This document shows positions 7,759 to 16,200 of a stretch of DNA of 64,000 nt, in pieces (the first letter of the stretch is position 1; every line of letters starts with the position of its first letter). The position numbers were made by a program, and so were the translations under genes. The stretch covers positions 1,178,001 to 1,242,000 of the forward strand of contig CBDCWQ010000022.1 of NCBI GenBank assembly GCA_965223435.1. The letters run 5' to 3'. Origin of the DNA: CBDCWQ01 sp965223435. Its GTDB lineage: Bacteria > Myxococcota > Kuafuiibacteriia > Kuafuiibacteriales > Kuafuiibacteriaceae. The notes under the pieces are model-generated. The model worked only from the letters and a program-made list of their open reading frames with translations. It had not been told where the DNA came from and searched no databases.

Positions 7759-9784
7759 GTCCACCGCTTCGATTTCCACCCTTGTCAGTCGGGTGATAGT
7801 GGTGCCTTTCTCTGGGCCCGTGTTTCGTGTCATGGACGGGCCTACCCTCACCAGCTTTGTCGGCTATAGAACGCGCTGTGCTTTTGTCTTTGGCAATCAC
7901 GTCGCCTCCACACCGTACACAGTCAACCGCATCTTCCACTGACAGCGGCCCCTTGGCCCTGGCGTGCTTCTTGGGGTGCATATCAACCGCGCGAGCAGCA
8001 GGTGCCTTGGTCCCTCGCCCCGCGACTTTCTTAATACAGGTGTTGTGGGTCCATACGGCGGCGTTGCCGGCGAAGTAGGTGTGGAAGTCTTCGACTTCGA
8101 AGTTGTAGACCTCGCGGGGTGCATGGGTGCTGGCGACGGATTCAACACGGGCCCAGCCTGACAGAGTCCACACCGAAAGGCCAGGGTCGAGGGTGTGGGC
8201 GGGTTGCCAGCGGTGTTCGGTCCAGAACTCGTGGGATTCGGTGACGGTGAGGATTTCGGGGGTGCCGTTTGGGAGGGTGAGGGTCAGCTCGACGATTTTG
8301 TTGGAGGGGGCGGACATCGTCGCCGTCACCGTTTTCCAGGCGTGTTCGCCGGTTTGATCGTTTCTGGCCCAGACGGTGTCGCCTATGGAGATTTGTTCGA
8401 TGGGGGTTTGGCCGTCGGGGGTGACGATGAGGGTACCGGCGACGAAGCAGGCCTTGCCGGGTCTTCTGAGGCGTTTGGCGGCGGAAAAGCCGGCGCCCGG
8501 CAGGGCGAGGCCGGCGAGGAACAGAGCTAGGGAGGCGGCTTTGCTGGCAGAGGAGAGGCAGGGGTCGGCGAGGTCGGCGGCGAGGGAGATGGCGTCGGCG
8601 GCGGACAGGGCGGCGTCGGCGAGGGCCAGCGCAGCGACCACCGGGAGGAACACCAGTTCGCCGGTAGGATCGATGAGGTTGATGGGGTCGTTGAAGACGT
8701 ACACGTAAAGGGAGGTGTCGCCGGCCGAGAAACCGAGAGGGTCCATGGCGGTCCACCGGCCGACTTCGGGGTCGTAGTCGCGGGCGCCGAATCGAACCAG
8801 GCCGGTTTGGGAGTCGTAGAGGCCACCGGCGAAACCGAAGGGCTGGAAGCCAGGATTGGTATCCTGTTCGACCTGGCCGAAGGGGCTGTAACGGAGGGAT
8901 TGGACGACCTCGCCGGTTTGGGTATTGACCACAAGGCGGACGCTGCCGCGGACGTCGTTGACAAAACGGTAGAGCGTGCCCCTGTGCAGCATGTAGTCCG
9001 GGGCATTGCGCTGAGTGGCGTACACAAATTGGGAGACCACAGTTCCGTCGGCGTCAAGTTCGGCGATAGGGTTGAGTTGATCGCCATACAGCCACGCTTT
9101 GAAAGGTTCGCCGGGTGCGTGTCTTCCCACGCGGCGGTGGGCCGCGTCGATGACGTAGCGGACTTCCTCTTGGTCTGGCAAACGCACCTGGGTCAGGTCG
9201 CCGGCGGTGTTGTACGTGTATTCTGACGACGTCTGGGAGATAGAGTCGATGCGTTTGGTTAAGAACCCGGTGGAGCTGTATGAATAGGTTTTGGTTCCAT
9301 ACCGGGTCATTCGGTCTCGGGCGTCGTAGGCGGCGCTCACGATCTCGTCGCTGAGGGGTCGACGTTCGAGGGTTCGGTTTCCGTTAGCGTCGTAGGCGTA
9401 TTCGACCTGGACAACGCCCGCTTTGCGGACCGTTTCAAGCTGTCCGGTTACGGTGTAGGTATACTCGGTACGTTCGGCTTCGCCCTGGACGAACTCTTCT
9501 TTGGAAACGATTTGTCCGGCCAGGTCGCGGTCAAGGATGTATCCGTAGACTTGGCCTTGGCCAAAGCGCACAGTCATCGAAGCCGGCTCCCCATATTGGG
9601 TGGTGCTCTGCGAGGTATGGAGCGTTCCCACGGTGCTCCCGACGATCAGGCCGTTGGTGGGATCGCGCTCGACTTCGAGGGTGCCCGCGGGACCGACACT
9701 TTTATGGTCGCCGGGCAGCGCATGCTCGCGGAAAGGACCACGGCCCCTTATGAATTTTGGTAAAATTCTCTGAGGGGGGCTCAT
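7745..9784 (-). CDS. Orphan Rhs tip cassette C: YD repeats, Rhs core, HINT domain, nuclease-like toxin
   Basis: The 679-aa product starts at the ATG at 9784 (AAAGG 4 nt upstream; a GTG at 9799 is also open). About 33 N-terminal residues are unrelated to Rhs. From 9688 on, the sequence is nearly identical to the end of copy B: YD repeats, the Rhs core (DYDPEVGRWTAMDPLGF), a hydrophobic Ala-rich stretch, then a HINT domain from Cys446 (KACFVAGT) to HNTC near 583. The last 96 residues differ completely from B: two CxxC-like cysteines (CVRCGGD), then a His-rich end (GPRERHHYHPTDKGGNRSGG) that looks like a small metal- or histidine-dependent nuclease. No signal peptide or N-terminal shell remains, so it is probably a silent tip donor or an orphan. 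Confidence 0.8.
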   Translation of the reverse strand: MSPPQRILPKFIRGRGPFREHALPGDHKSVGPAGTLEVERDPTNGLIVGSTVGTLHTSQSTTQYGEPASMTVRFGQGQVYGYILDRDLAGQIVSKEEFVQGEAERTEYTYTVTGQLETVRKAGVVQVEYAYDANGNRTLERRPLSDEIVSAAYDARDRMTRYGTKTYSYSSTGFLTKRIDSISQTSSEYTYNTAGDLTQVRLPDQEEVRYVIDAAHRRVGRHAPGEPFKAWLYGDQLNPIAELDADGTVVSQFVYATQRNAPDYMLHRGTLYRFVNDVRGSVRLVVNTQTGEVVQSLRYSPFGQVEQDTNPGFQPFGFAGGLYDSQTGLVRFGARDYDPEVGRWTAMDPLGFSAGDTSLYVYVFNDPINLIDPTGELVFLPVVAALALADAALSAADAISLAADLADPCLSSASKAASLALFLAGLALPGAGFSAAKRLRRPGKACFVAGTLIVTPDGQTPIEQISIGDTVWARNDQTGEHAWKTVTATMSAPSNKIVELTLTLPNGTPEILTVTESHEFWTEHRWQPAHTLDPGLSVWTLSGWARVESVASTHAPREVYNFEVEDFHTYFAGNAAVWTHNTCIKKVAGRGTKAPAARAVDMHPKKHARAKGPLSVEDAVDCVRCGGDVIAKDKSTARSIADKAGEGRPVHDTKHGPRERHHYHPTDKGGNRSGGHVMY
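8037..9688. repeat. 1.65-kb Rhs tip repeat, copy in C
   Basis: Matches 13544-15195 at a fixed offset of 5507 with no indels; I counted five substitutions while reading. It begins at the codon for TLEVERD in the YD region and ends at the last Cys of the HINT domain. The duplicated unit therefore stops exactly where the variable toxin begins. Confidence 0.93.
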
Positions 9785-9854
9785 TTGCCTTTCCCTCACA
9801 ACAGATGATCAGAATGAACTGATTCCCCATCAATTTGTCACCTCCGGCCTCATA

Positions 9855-10125
9855 GGGTCCCATTTCCACCAACATCACCGGGGACCGGGACCCACCGGGA
9901 TTTGACTACTTGTCTACAAGGTTGAACGTGTTTTAGTTTCGATACGCTCTCGCGGTCGTCTTGAAGCGGTGCGCGGAGACCGAGTCCAGGGTGGAGCCGC
10001 GCAGCGGACAGCGCAGCTGGCCCTTGAGGCGGTCGAGCACAGCGCCAGTATCGCCTTTGGAGAGCCTTCGAGCGCCACCACCGATTGGGCTCAAGGGTAC
10101 CGGTGATGCCGGTGGAAATGGCACC
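9855..10125. mobile_element. Insertion-sequence remnant with 27-bp imperfect inverted ends
   Basis: The left end (9855-9881: GGGT, CCATTTCCACC, CATCACCGG blocks) is repeated inverted at 10099-10125 with 3 mismatches in 27. The 217 bp between them is too short for a transposase. A 63-aa minus-strand frame (9933-10124) ends in RFKTTARAYRN and may be the tail of a lost transposase, but I cannot name its family. Between 9689 and 9854 is further unassigned sequence that joins the orphan Rhs tip to this element. Confidence 0.55.
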
Positions 10126-10170
10126 CTTCGATGTCGGTGGCGACAATCAATTTTCGTAGCGGTGCTTACG

Positions 10171-10222
10171 CATAAGAAGGTCTCCGTTAAATCGGGGCAG
10201 GCTCACCTTGAGCCTGCCCCGA
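10171..10222. mobile_element. IS3-family ends in head-to-tail contact (right end, CCT, left end)
   Basis: Bases 10171-10205 match the right end of the IS3-type fragment at 12544-12579 (shared core TCCGTTAAATCGGGG). They are followed by CCT and then by TGAGCCTGCCCCGA, an exact 14-bp inverted copy of the preceding TCGGGGCAGGCTCA. Ends abutted through 3-4 bp are the known junction form of IS3-family circle intermediates. The left end diverges after 14 bp, so only the junction fossil remains. The structure also folds as a perfect 14-bp hairpin, but no T-tract follows. Confidence 0.6.
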
Positions 10223-10233
10223 CTATGAGGAGA

Positions 10234-10274
10234 TCCGCATAGTCAGGGCTATGCGCAGATCGGGACTATGCGGA
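10234..10274. repeat. Nested palindromes before the recombinase pair
   Basis: TCCGCATAGTC (10234-10244) recurs exactly inverted as GACTATGCGGA (10264-10274). Between them GCATAG/CTATGC forms a smaller inverted pair, and a looser copy (GTGCATAGTTCGG) lies near 10345. Clusters of this kind beside recombinase genes are often the recombinase-binding ends of the element. That role is inferred here. Confidence 0.5.
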
Positions 10275-10397
10275 GTCTAGGGTGGGCACGGCGAGAAAAC
10301 GCAGGTTCTGTACAATGATGGCGCCCATGGGCTTCCGTTAATCTGTGCATAGTTCGGATGCTTCTTTCAGGCCATTTCGGCGACGAAGGAGCATCCA

Positions 10398-10959
10398 ATG
10401 ACCAATAAAGACATTCCCACCGCACTCGAGTTGCTGATCGACGCATTCTCGGTTCACCAGAAACGTACACGCGGACTGCGCGATCGCACCTTGAAAGGTA
10501 ACGCTCAGATTATCCGTTTGATGGTCCGGCACGCCATCGGGGGAGGGCGTGGCCCACATCCGTTCCCGAAAAAATAGCCGGGGTGCGATTCTCCCACTGC
10601 CACGACGGGCGGGCCAGACGATCGTGGACTACCTTCGCCATGAAAGGCCCCGCGGCGCGCACCGACAACTATTTCTGCAGCACCACGGAAGCCGGAGGGG
10701 GGCACCCGTTTCTAGCGGCGTGATCAGCATGGTCGTCTATCGAGGCCTGAAACGTGCGGGGATTAAGGCTCCCATCGCGGGCGCCTATGTACTTCGCCAC
10801 ACCATCGCCAGTCAGATGGTTCGCCGGGGGATCAGCCTCAAGGAGGTGTCCGACTTCCTTGGTCATCGCAGCCTCGATACGACGACGATCTACGCCAAGG
10901 TCGATGTGGTGGCGCTGCGTGACGTTGCGCTTCCTTGGCCAGAGGAGGTGTCGCCATGA
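10398..10959 (+). pseudogene. Tyrosine recombinase (first of a pair), internally deleted
   Basis: A 59-aa frame starts at the ATG at 10398 (AAGGAG 7 nt upstream) and ends at a TAG at 10575. It carries an integrase core-binding start (HQKRTRGLRDRTLKGNAQII). The catalytic C-terminus continues in another frame from about 10590 to 10959, with VLRHTIASQMVRRG, SDFLGHRSLDTTTIYAKVD and a final ALPWP. These are the H-x-x-R, LGH and Y motifs of the family. Around 200 central residues, including the first catalytic Arg region, are missing. The stop TGA overlaps the start of the second recombinase as ATGA, as in the known paired or trio recombinase (RIT-like) elements. Confidence 0.75.
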
Positions 10960-11600
10960 CCACTTCCAGCATCCGTGTTCAGGTGGAGGAGTTCATCTCG
11001 ATGCGCGCCTCGCTCGGCTTTGAGGTTCGGCACCATGGCCGGCATCTGCGGAACTTTGCCCGCTACGCGGCGCTCGAGGGTCACCAGGGACCGCTTACGA
11101 TCAAGTTGGCCGTCGACTGGGCGATGTCGTCATGTGCGGGGGACATGGCCCGCGGGGAGCGTAGACTGGGCGCCGTACGCCAATTCGCAAAGCACCGACA
11201 GGCATGGGAGCCGAAGACTCAGGTCCCCCCAGTGGGGACGATCGGACACATCCCGCGTCACCGGCCACCGCCCCACATCTACGGCCGTGAAGAAGTTGTC
11301 GCCCTCCTTGAGAAGTGCGACCGTTTGTTGCCGCGAGGGACTGAGACCCAAGACCTATCGAGCGTTCTTCTCCTTGCTCGCATCGACAGGGCTGAGAGTG
11401 CCCGAAGCACGGCGACTCGAATGTCGGGATGTAGACCTGGTCAAAGGTTTGCTGCTCATCCGGGAGAGTAAGGCTCGGAAGACTCGGCTCGTGCCACTGC
11501 GCCCGGCCACGATTCAGGGCCTCTCTCGCTATGCAGCCCACCGCGACGTTCACCTTGGTGCCAGAGGCTCCGTTCGGTTTTTCCGCACTGAATATACGCC
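10956..11600 (+). pseudogene. Tyrosine recombinase (second of the pair), frameshifted and truncated
   Basis: Starts at the ATG at 10956, overlapping the previous stop by 4 nt. The N-terminal core-binding domain reads EEFISMRASLGFEVRHHGRHLRNF. Near 11330-11340 the sense frame shifts by one and continues as YRAFFSLLASTGLRVPEARR, then CRDVDLVKGLLLIRESKARKTRLVPL, which includes the first catalytic Arg of the family (TGLRVPEA) and the following beta-strand Lys region. At about 11600 it is cut by IS3-type sequence, losing the H-x-x-R and Tyr part. A third recombinase, expected in RIT elements, is absent. Confidence 0.75.
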
Positions 11601-11604
11601 CGGG

Positions 11605-12579
11605 CTAGAGCCGGCCGCAGAAATCTATCGCTCTATTCGTGAAGACCGGTTCGTAAGTGCGACTGCGTTCATCGAAGAGAATAGAGCGGTGTTTCGGGTC
11701 AAAGCGATATGTGAGGTTCTCAAAGTGAGCCGCGCTCATTTCTATGAGCGAGAAAAGCGCAAGAAATCGTACCGCCAAAACAGGGACGAAGCACTCAAAC
11801 CGTTGATTCAGCCGCCCACAAAAAGGGAAGAGGAGCCTATGGGGCGCCCCGAATCCACGAAGAGCTGAAAGAAAGGGGAGAAAAGGTGAGTAAGAAAAGA
11901 GTGGCACGATTGATGAAAGAAGAAGGCCTGGAAGGTAAAAAACGCCGTCGTTTTAAGCACACGACGGATTCCAATCACAATCAGCCCATCGCGCCCGACT
12001 TGGTGCAGCGCAATTTCAACCCCGAAAAGCCCAATCAAATCTGGGCAAGCGATGTGACGTACGTTCGGACTTTGGAGGGCTGGTTGTACCTGGTCGTCCT
12101 TATGGACCTGTTTTCTCGGCGAATTGTGGGATGGAAACTGGAAGAGACGATGGAAACGGAGCCGTTGGTGCTCACGGCGCTCAAATATGCCGTGGAAGAC
12201 CGAAAACCTGCGCCGGGTCTCATCGTTCACTCCGACCGTGGCAGCCAGTATGCAAGCGATGTGTTTCGCGAAGAGCTCAAGAAAAACGGTTGCCTTCAGA
12301 GCATGAGTCGGGGCGGCAACTGTTGGGATAGTAGCGTCGTGGAAAGTTTCTTTGATACCTACAAAACGGAGCTCGGTCTCAACGAAAAAGTTTTCTCCAA
12401 GGCAGAGGTCCGGACAAAGACATTTTGTTTCATCGAAGGGTTTTATAATCGGATGCGGAAGCATTCTACGTTGGGCTACAAAAGCCCGCTTCAATTTGAG
12501 AATGAAAAGTTGAATAAGGTTGACAATACCGAGAAGAGGATTGCATAAAAAAGTGTCCGTTAAATCGGGGGCAAGCTTA
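11605..12579 (+). mobile_element. 5'-truncated IS3-family element
   Basis: The fragment contains OrfB only, from its N-terminal helix-turn-helix (IREDRFVSATAFIEENRAVF) to the right inverted end at 12544-12579. OrfA and the left end are missing. It sits inside the second tyrosine recombinase. Its right end matches 10171-10205, which points to a second, mostly deleted copy nearby. Confidence 0.75.
11610..12548 (+). pseudogene. IS3-family transposase OrfB (rve integrase core), frameshifted
   Basis: The first part (to about 11808) reads ICEVLKVSRAHFYEREKRKK and DEALKPLIQ in one frame. The sense then moves back one base into the frame HKKGRGAYGAPRIHEELKER, KVSKKRVARLMKEEGL and on to 12548. The catalytic triad is complete: Asp in WASDVTYV (12051), Asp in HSDRGSQY (12234) and Glu in SSVVESFF (12342), with 35 residues between the last two, the D35E spacing of the family. 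The 220-aa frame from GTG 11886 covers the whole DDE core. The A-rich run at 11818-11826 could allow slippage, but a simple indel is the likelier cause. Confidence 0.8.
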
Positions 12580-12607
12580 CTGTTTTTCGTTCGTGGGATT
12601 CAGCTTT

Positions 12608-13255
12608 CTATCCCCCTTGCAATTCAGCAATTTCATCAGGGAATAGCTCAGCTAATCCGGAGGCTACGAGCTCCCCAGCAAGCACGGGCGCGAGTCGGTG
12701 GAAATTGTCGGGATCGGACACTTTCAGTCGAAGTATCGTCTCGACTAGTTCACACGGAAGAGGCCAAACTGCAACGCTGGGAGGATCATAGTGGATGGCC
12801 ATCAGTCTTTGGACATGCTCGCCCGTAACCTCTTCCGGGTCGGTCATGAGCCTAATGCAAACAAGCATCTCCTCGCGCTTGCGTTCCCGCCAGGCGAGGT
12901 CCCGCACCTCAAACCAATCCCCCGGAATCGAACCAAGCCAGTGCTCGCTCTCACTCCAAAGCTGATACTCGAAGAAAAGGCAGCCAAGGTAGAAAGATGC
13001 GAAAATGTGTCCTGACTCCAGCTCTACCGCCCGAAGGAACCACTCCTTTGCCTTGCAGAAATCTCCCGGATCGTGACCCGGCATGTGAAACCAGCAATAG
13101 CCAATGGCAAACGCCAAACCGGCAGTAGGCGTTGCACCCCAGTTGGATTCGAGATCTGCTCTGATGTCATCGATTGTCCGTCTCCAGTCTTCATCCGGCT
13201 TCTCCATGGCTTCGAAAATATCTCTTTCGAACGTTTCGGGAAGGTCGATAGGCAT
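12608..13255 (-). CDS. Candidate immunity protein for Rhs copy B (Sel1/TPR-like)
   Basis: About 215 aa, soluble and acidic. The middle resembles Sel1/TPR repeats (LAFAIGYCWFHMPGHDPGDF, CKAKEWFLRAVELESGHIFA, FYLGCLF). The ATG at 13255 has AGGTGA 5 nt upstream, and this ribosome-binding site overlaps the stop codon of the toxin gene (13261-13263). A GTG at 13264 overlapping as GTGA is the alternative start. Either way the two genes are coupled. A helical-repeat immunity gene directly 3' of a HINT-toxin end is typical of polymorphic toxin loci. Specific immunity has not been shown and is inferred from the layout. Confidence 0.65.
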   Translation of the reverse strand: MPIDLPETFERDIFEAMEKPDEDWRRTIDDIRADLESNWGATPTAGLAFAIGYCWFHMPGHDPGDFCKAKEWFLRAVELESGHIFASFYLGCLFFEYQLWSESEHWLGSIPGDWFEVRDLAWRERKREEMLVCIRLMTDPEEVTGEHVQRLMAIHYDPPSVAVWPLPCELVETILRLKVSDPDNFHRLAPVLAGELVASGLAELFPDEIAELQGG

Positions 13256-13260
13256 CCTAG

Positions 13261-16200
13261 TCACCTGTGATCAATTGCACTCGCCTGGTTAAGCAAGCGC
13301 CTTGCTTCGGCTTCCAGCGGACCGGTTACCTCGGGGAGAACTCCAGCCTCCTTCATCTTTTTCGCTTCCGCCTCAATTTCGCCCGCAGCCTTTTTTTGCC
13401 ACTTTCCGTGCTGTCCTTGATGTTTGCCTCTTCCAGCGGCACCTCGCAGCTCCTTTCTAACCCTTTGCTTGATCTTTCCAGCGATTTCTCGTCCTCGTGC
13501 GCCTGCTTCAACCCACTGTCCCGCATTTCTGGCCTTTCTGACGCAGGTGTTGTGGGTCCATACGGCGGCGTCGCCGGCGAAGTAGGTGTGGAAGTCTTCG
13601 ACTTCGAAGTTGTAGACCTCGCGGGGTGCATGGGTGCTGGCGACGGATTCAACACGGGCCCAGCCTGACAGAGTCCACACCGAAAGGCCAGGGTCGAGGG
13701 TGTGGGCGGGTTGCCAGCGGTGTTCGGTCCAGAACTCGTGGGATTCGGTGACGGTGAGGATTTCGGGGGTGCCGTTTGGGAGGGTGAGGGTCAGCTCGAC
13801 GATTTTGTTGGAGGGGGCGGACATCGTCGCCGTCACCGTTTTCCAGGCGTGTTCGCCGGTTTGATCGTTTCTGGCCCAGACGGTGTCGCCTATGGAGATT
13901 TGTTCGATGGGGGTTTGGCCGTCGGGGGTGACGATGAGGGTGCCGGCGACGAAGCAGGCCTTGCCGAGTCTTCTGAGGCGTTTGGCGGCGGAAAAGCCGG
14001 CGCCCGGCAGGGCGAGGCCGGCGAGGAACAGAGCTAGGGAGGCGGCTTTGCTGGCAGAGGAGAGGCAGGGGTCGGCGAGGTCGGCGGCGAGGGAGATGGC
14101 GTCGGCGGCGGACAGGGCGGCGTCGGCGAGGGCCAGCGCAGCGACCACCGGGAGGAACACCAGTTCGCCGGTAGGATCGATGAGGTTGATGGGGTCGTTG
14201 AAGACGTACACGTAAAGGGAGGTGTCGCCGGCCGAGAAACCGAGAGGGTCCATGGCGGTCCACCGGCCGACTTCGGGGTCGTAGTCGCGGGCGCCGAATC
14301 GAACCAGGCCGGTTTGGGAGTCGTAGAGGCCACCGGCGAAACCGAAGGGCTGGAAGCCAGGATTGGTATCCTGTTCGACCTGGCCGAAGGGGCTGTAACG
14401 GAGGGATTGGACGACCTCGCCGGTTTGGGTATTGACCACAAGGCGGACGCTGCCGCGGACGTCGTTGACAAAACGGTAGAGCGTGCCCCTGTGCAGCATG
14501 TAGTCCGGGGCATTGCGCTGAGTGGCGTACACAAATTGGGAGACCACAGTTCCGTCGGCGTCAAGTTCGGCGATAGGGTTGAGTTGATCGCCATACAGCC
14601 ACGCTTTGAAAGGTTCGCCGGGTGCGTGTCTTCCCACGCGGCGGTGGGCCGCGTCGATGACGTAGCGGACTTCCTCTTGGTCTGGCAAACGCACCTGGGT
14701 CAGGTCGCCGGCGGTGTTGTACGTGTATTCTGACGACGTCTGGGAGATAGAGTCGATGCGTTTGGTTAAGAACCCGGTGGAGCTGTATGAATAGGTTTTG
14801 GTTCCATACCGGGTCATTCGGTCTCGGGCGTCGTAGGCGGCGCTCACGATCTCGTCGCTGAGGGGTCGACGTTCGAGGGTTCGGTTTCCGTTAGCGTCGT
14901 AGGCGTATTCGACCTGGACAACGCCCGCTTTGCGGACCGTTTCAAGCTGTCCGGTTACGGTGTAGGTATACTCGGTACGTTCGGCTTCGCCCTGGACGAA
15001 CTCTTCTTTGGAAACGATTTGTCCGGCCAGGTCGCGGTCAAGGATGTATCCGTAGACTTGGCCTTGGCCAAAGCGCACAGTCATCGAAGCCGGCTCCCCA
15101 TATTGGGTGGTGCTCTGCGAGGTATGGAGCGTTCCCACGGTGCTCCCGACGATCAGGCCGTTGGTGGGATCACGCTCGACTTCGAGGGTCCCCGCAGATA
15201 CGAGCAATCCGTCGCGGTCGTAGGTGTAGGCAATATTTTGTCCGCCGTCGACGGATAGAGACGCCAGGCTCAGATTATGAGTGAACGTTCGGTGAACGCT
15301 GCCTTCGACTTCTCCAGACCAAGCGACATCGGTGAGAAGGGGTCCGTCGTAGGTATAGCTGAGATCGACCCGCGTGCTATCGCTCCACCGGCTGAGCTTG
15401 CCGGTAGCGGGATCGTAGGCAAAGGTCGTTCGGCCTTCGGGTTGGACGACGGCGGTCAGGCGGCCGGTGGCATCGTAGTGGTTCTCGACCTCGCTCAGGT
15501 CTGGGAGTCGGAGCCTCGTGAGCTGGGCATCGAGATTGTAGGAGAATTCGACGCGGCCGGCGCCGTCGCCGATCTCGGGCATGACGTAACTTTCGCTGAG
15601 TCCTCGCGAATCGTAGGTGAACGTGTGCTCCGGACGATCAGGAGGTTTCAAGCTGGTGAGATTTCCCGCCGGATCGTACTGGTAGTTTACCGCTCGACCG
15701 TCGGCGAGTACGTTCTTCAAGAGTTGGCTTGCCAGATCGTATTCGAACGTTTCTTCGCGACCGAGTGCATCCCGAGTGGCTTGAATCTCACCGCGTGCGT
15801 CGTACACGACATTGGAGACCCGATCTCCTTGGGAAGTTGAAGAAAGTCTTCCTCGGGCGTCGTAGTGGTACTCTACAGGGAAGTAGCCCGGGACCTCGAC
15901 CCGTATCGTACGGCCTTGTTCATCCAACCGGGTGGTGGTCTGTCGGCCTTCCGGACTTACCGTGGTAAGGGTTCGGGAAACCCGGTCGTAGATGTGGCGG
16001 CGCTCGTTTCCGTTGCTGGAGAGGGTGTCTGTTTGCTGAAGAAGTTCTTGTTTTTCGTTGAGCTTCACCTCGCGTTTTGCGGTTGTGATCGAGGTCAGAC
16101 CACCGGGAGTCGTGACTTCTATTCTCTTGGTCAGCGGGGCTTTCATGCCAAAACGGGGATCCGGCTGAAGCTCAAGGGTCGCAACGGTGCCATCCGCATA

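Noticed and set aside
10192..10222. Perfect 14-bp hairpin as a transcription terminator
   Set aside because: No T-run follows and the arms match IS3-family ends, so an insertion-end junction explains it better.
11818..11827. Programmed -1 frameshift in the IS3 transposase
   Set aside because: The A-run is not a proper A-AAA-AAG heptamer in the reading frame, and the usual site is between OrfA and OrfB, which is missing.
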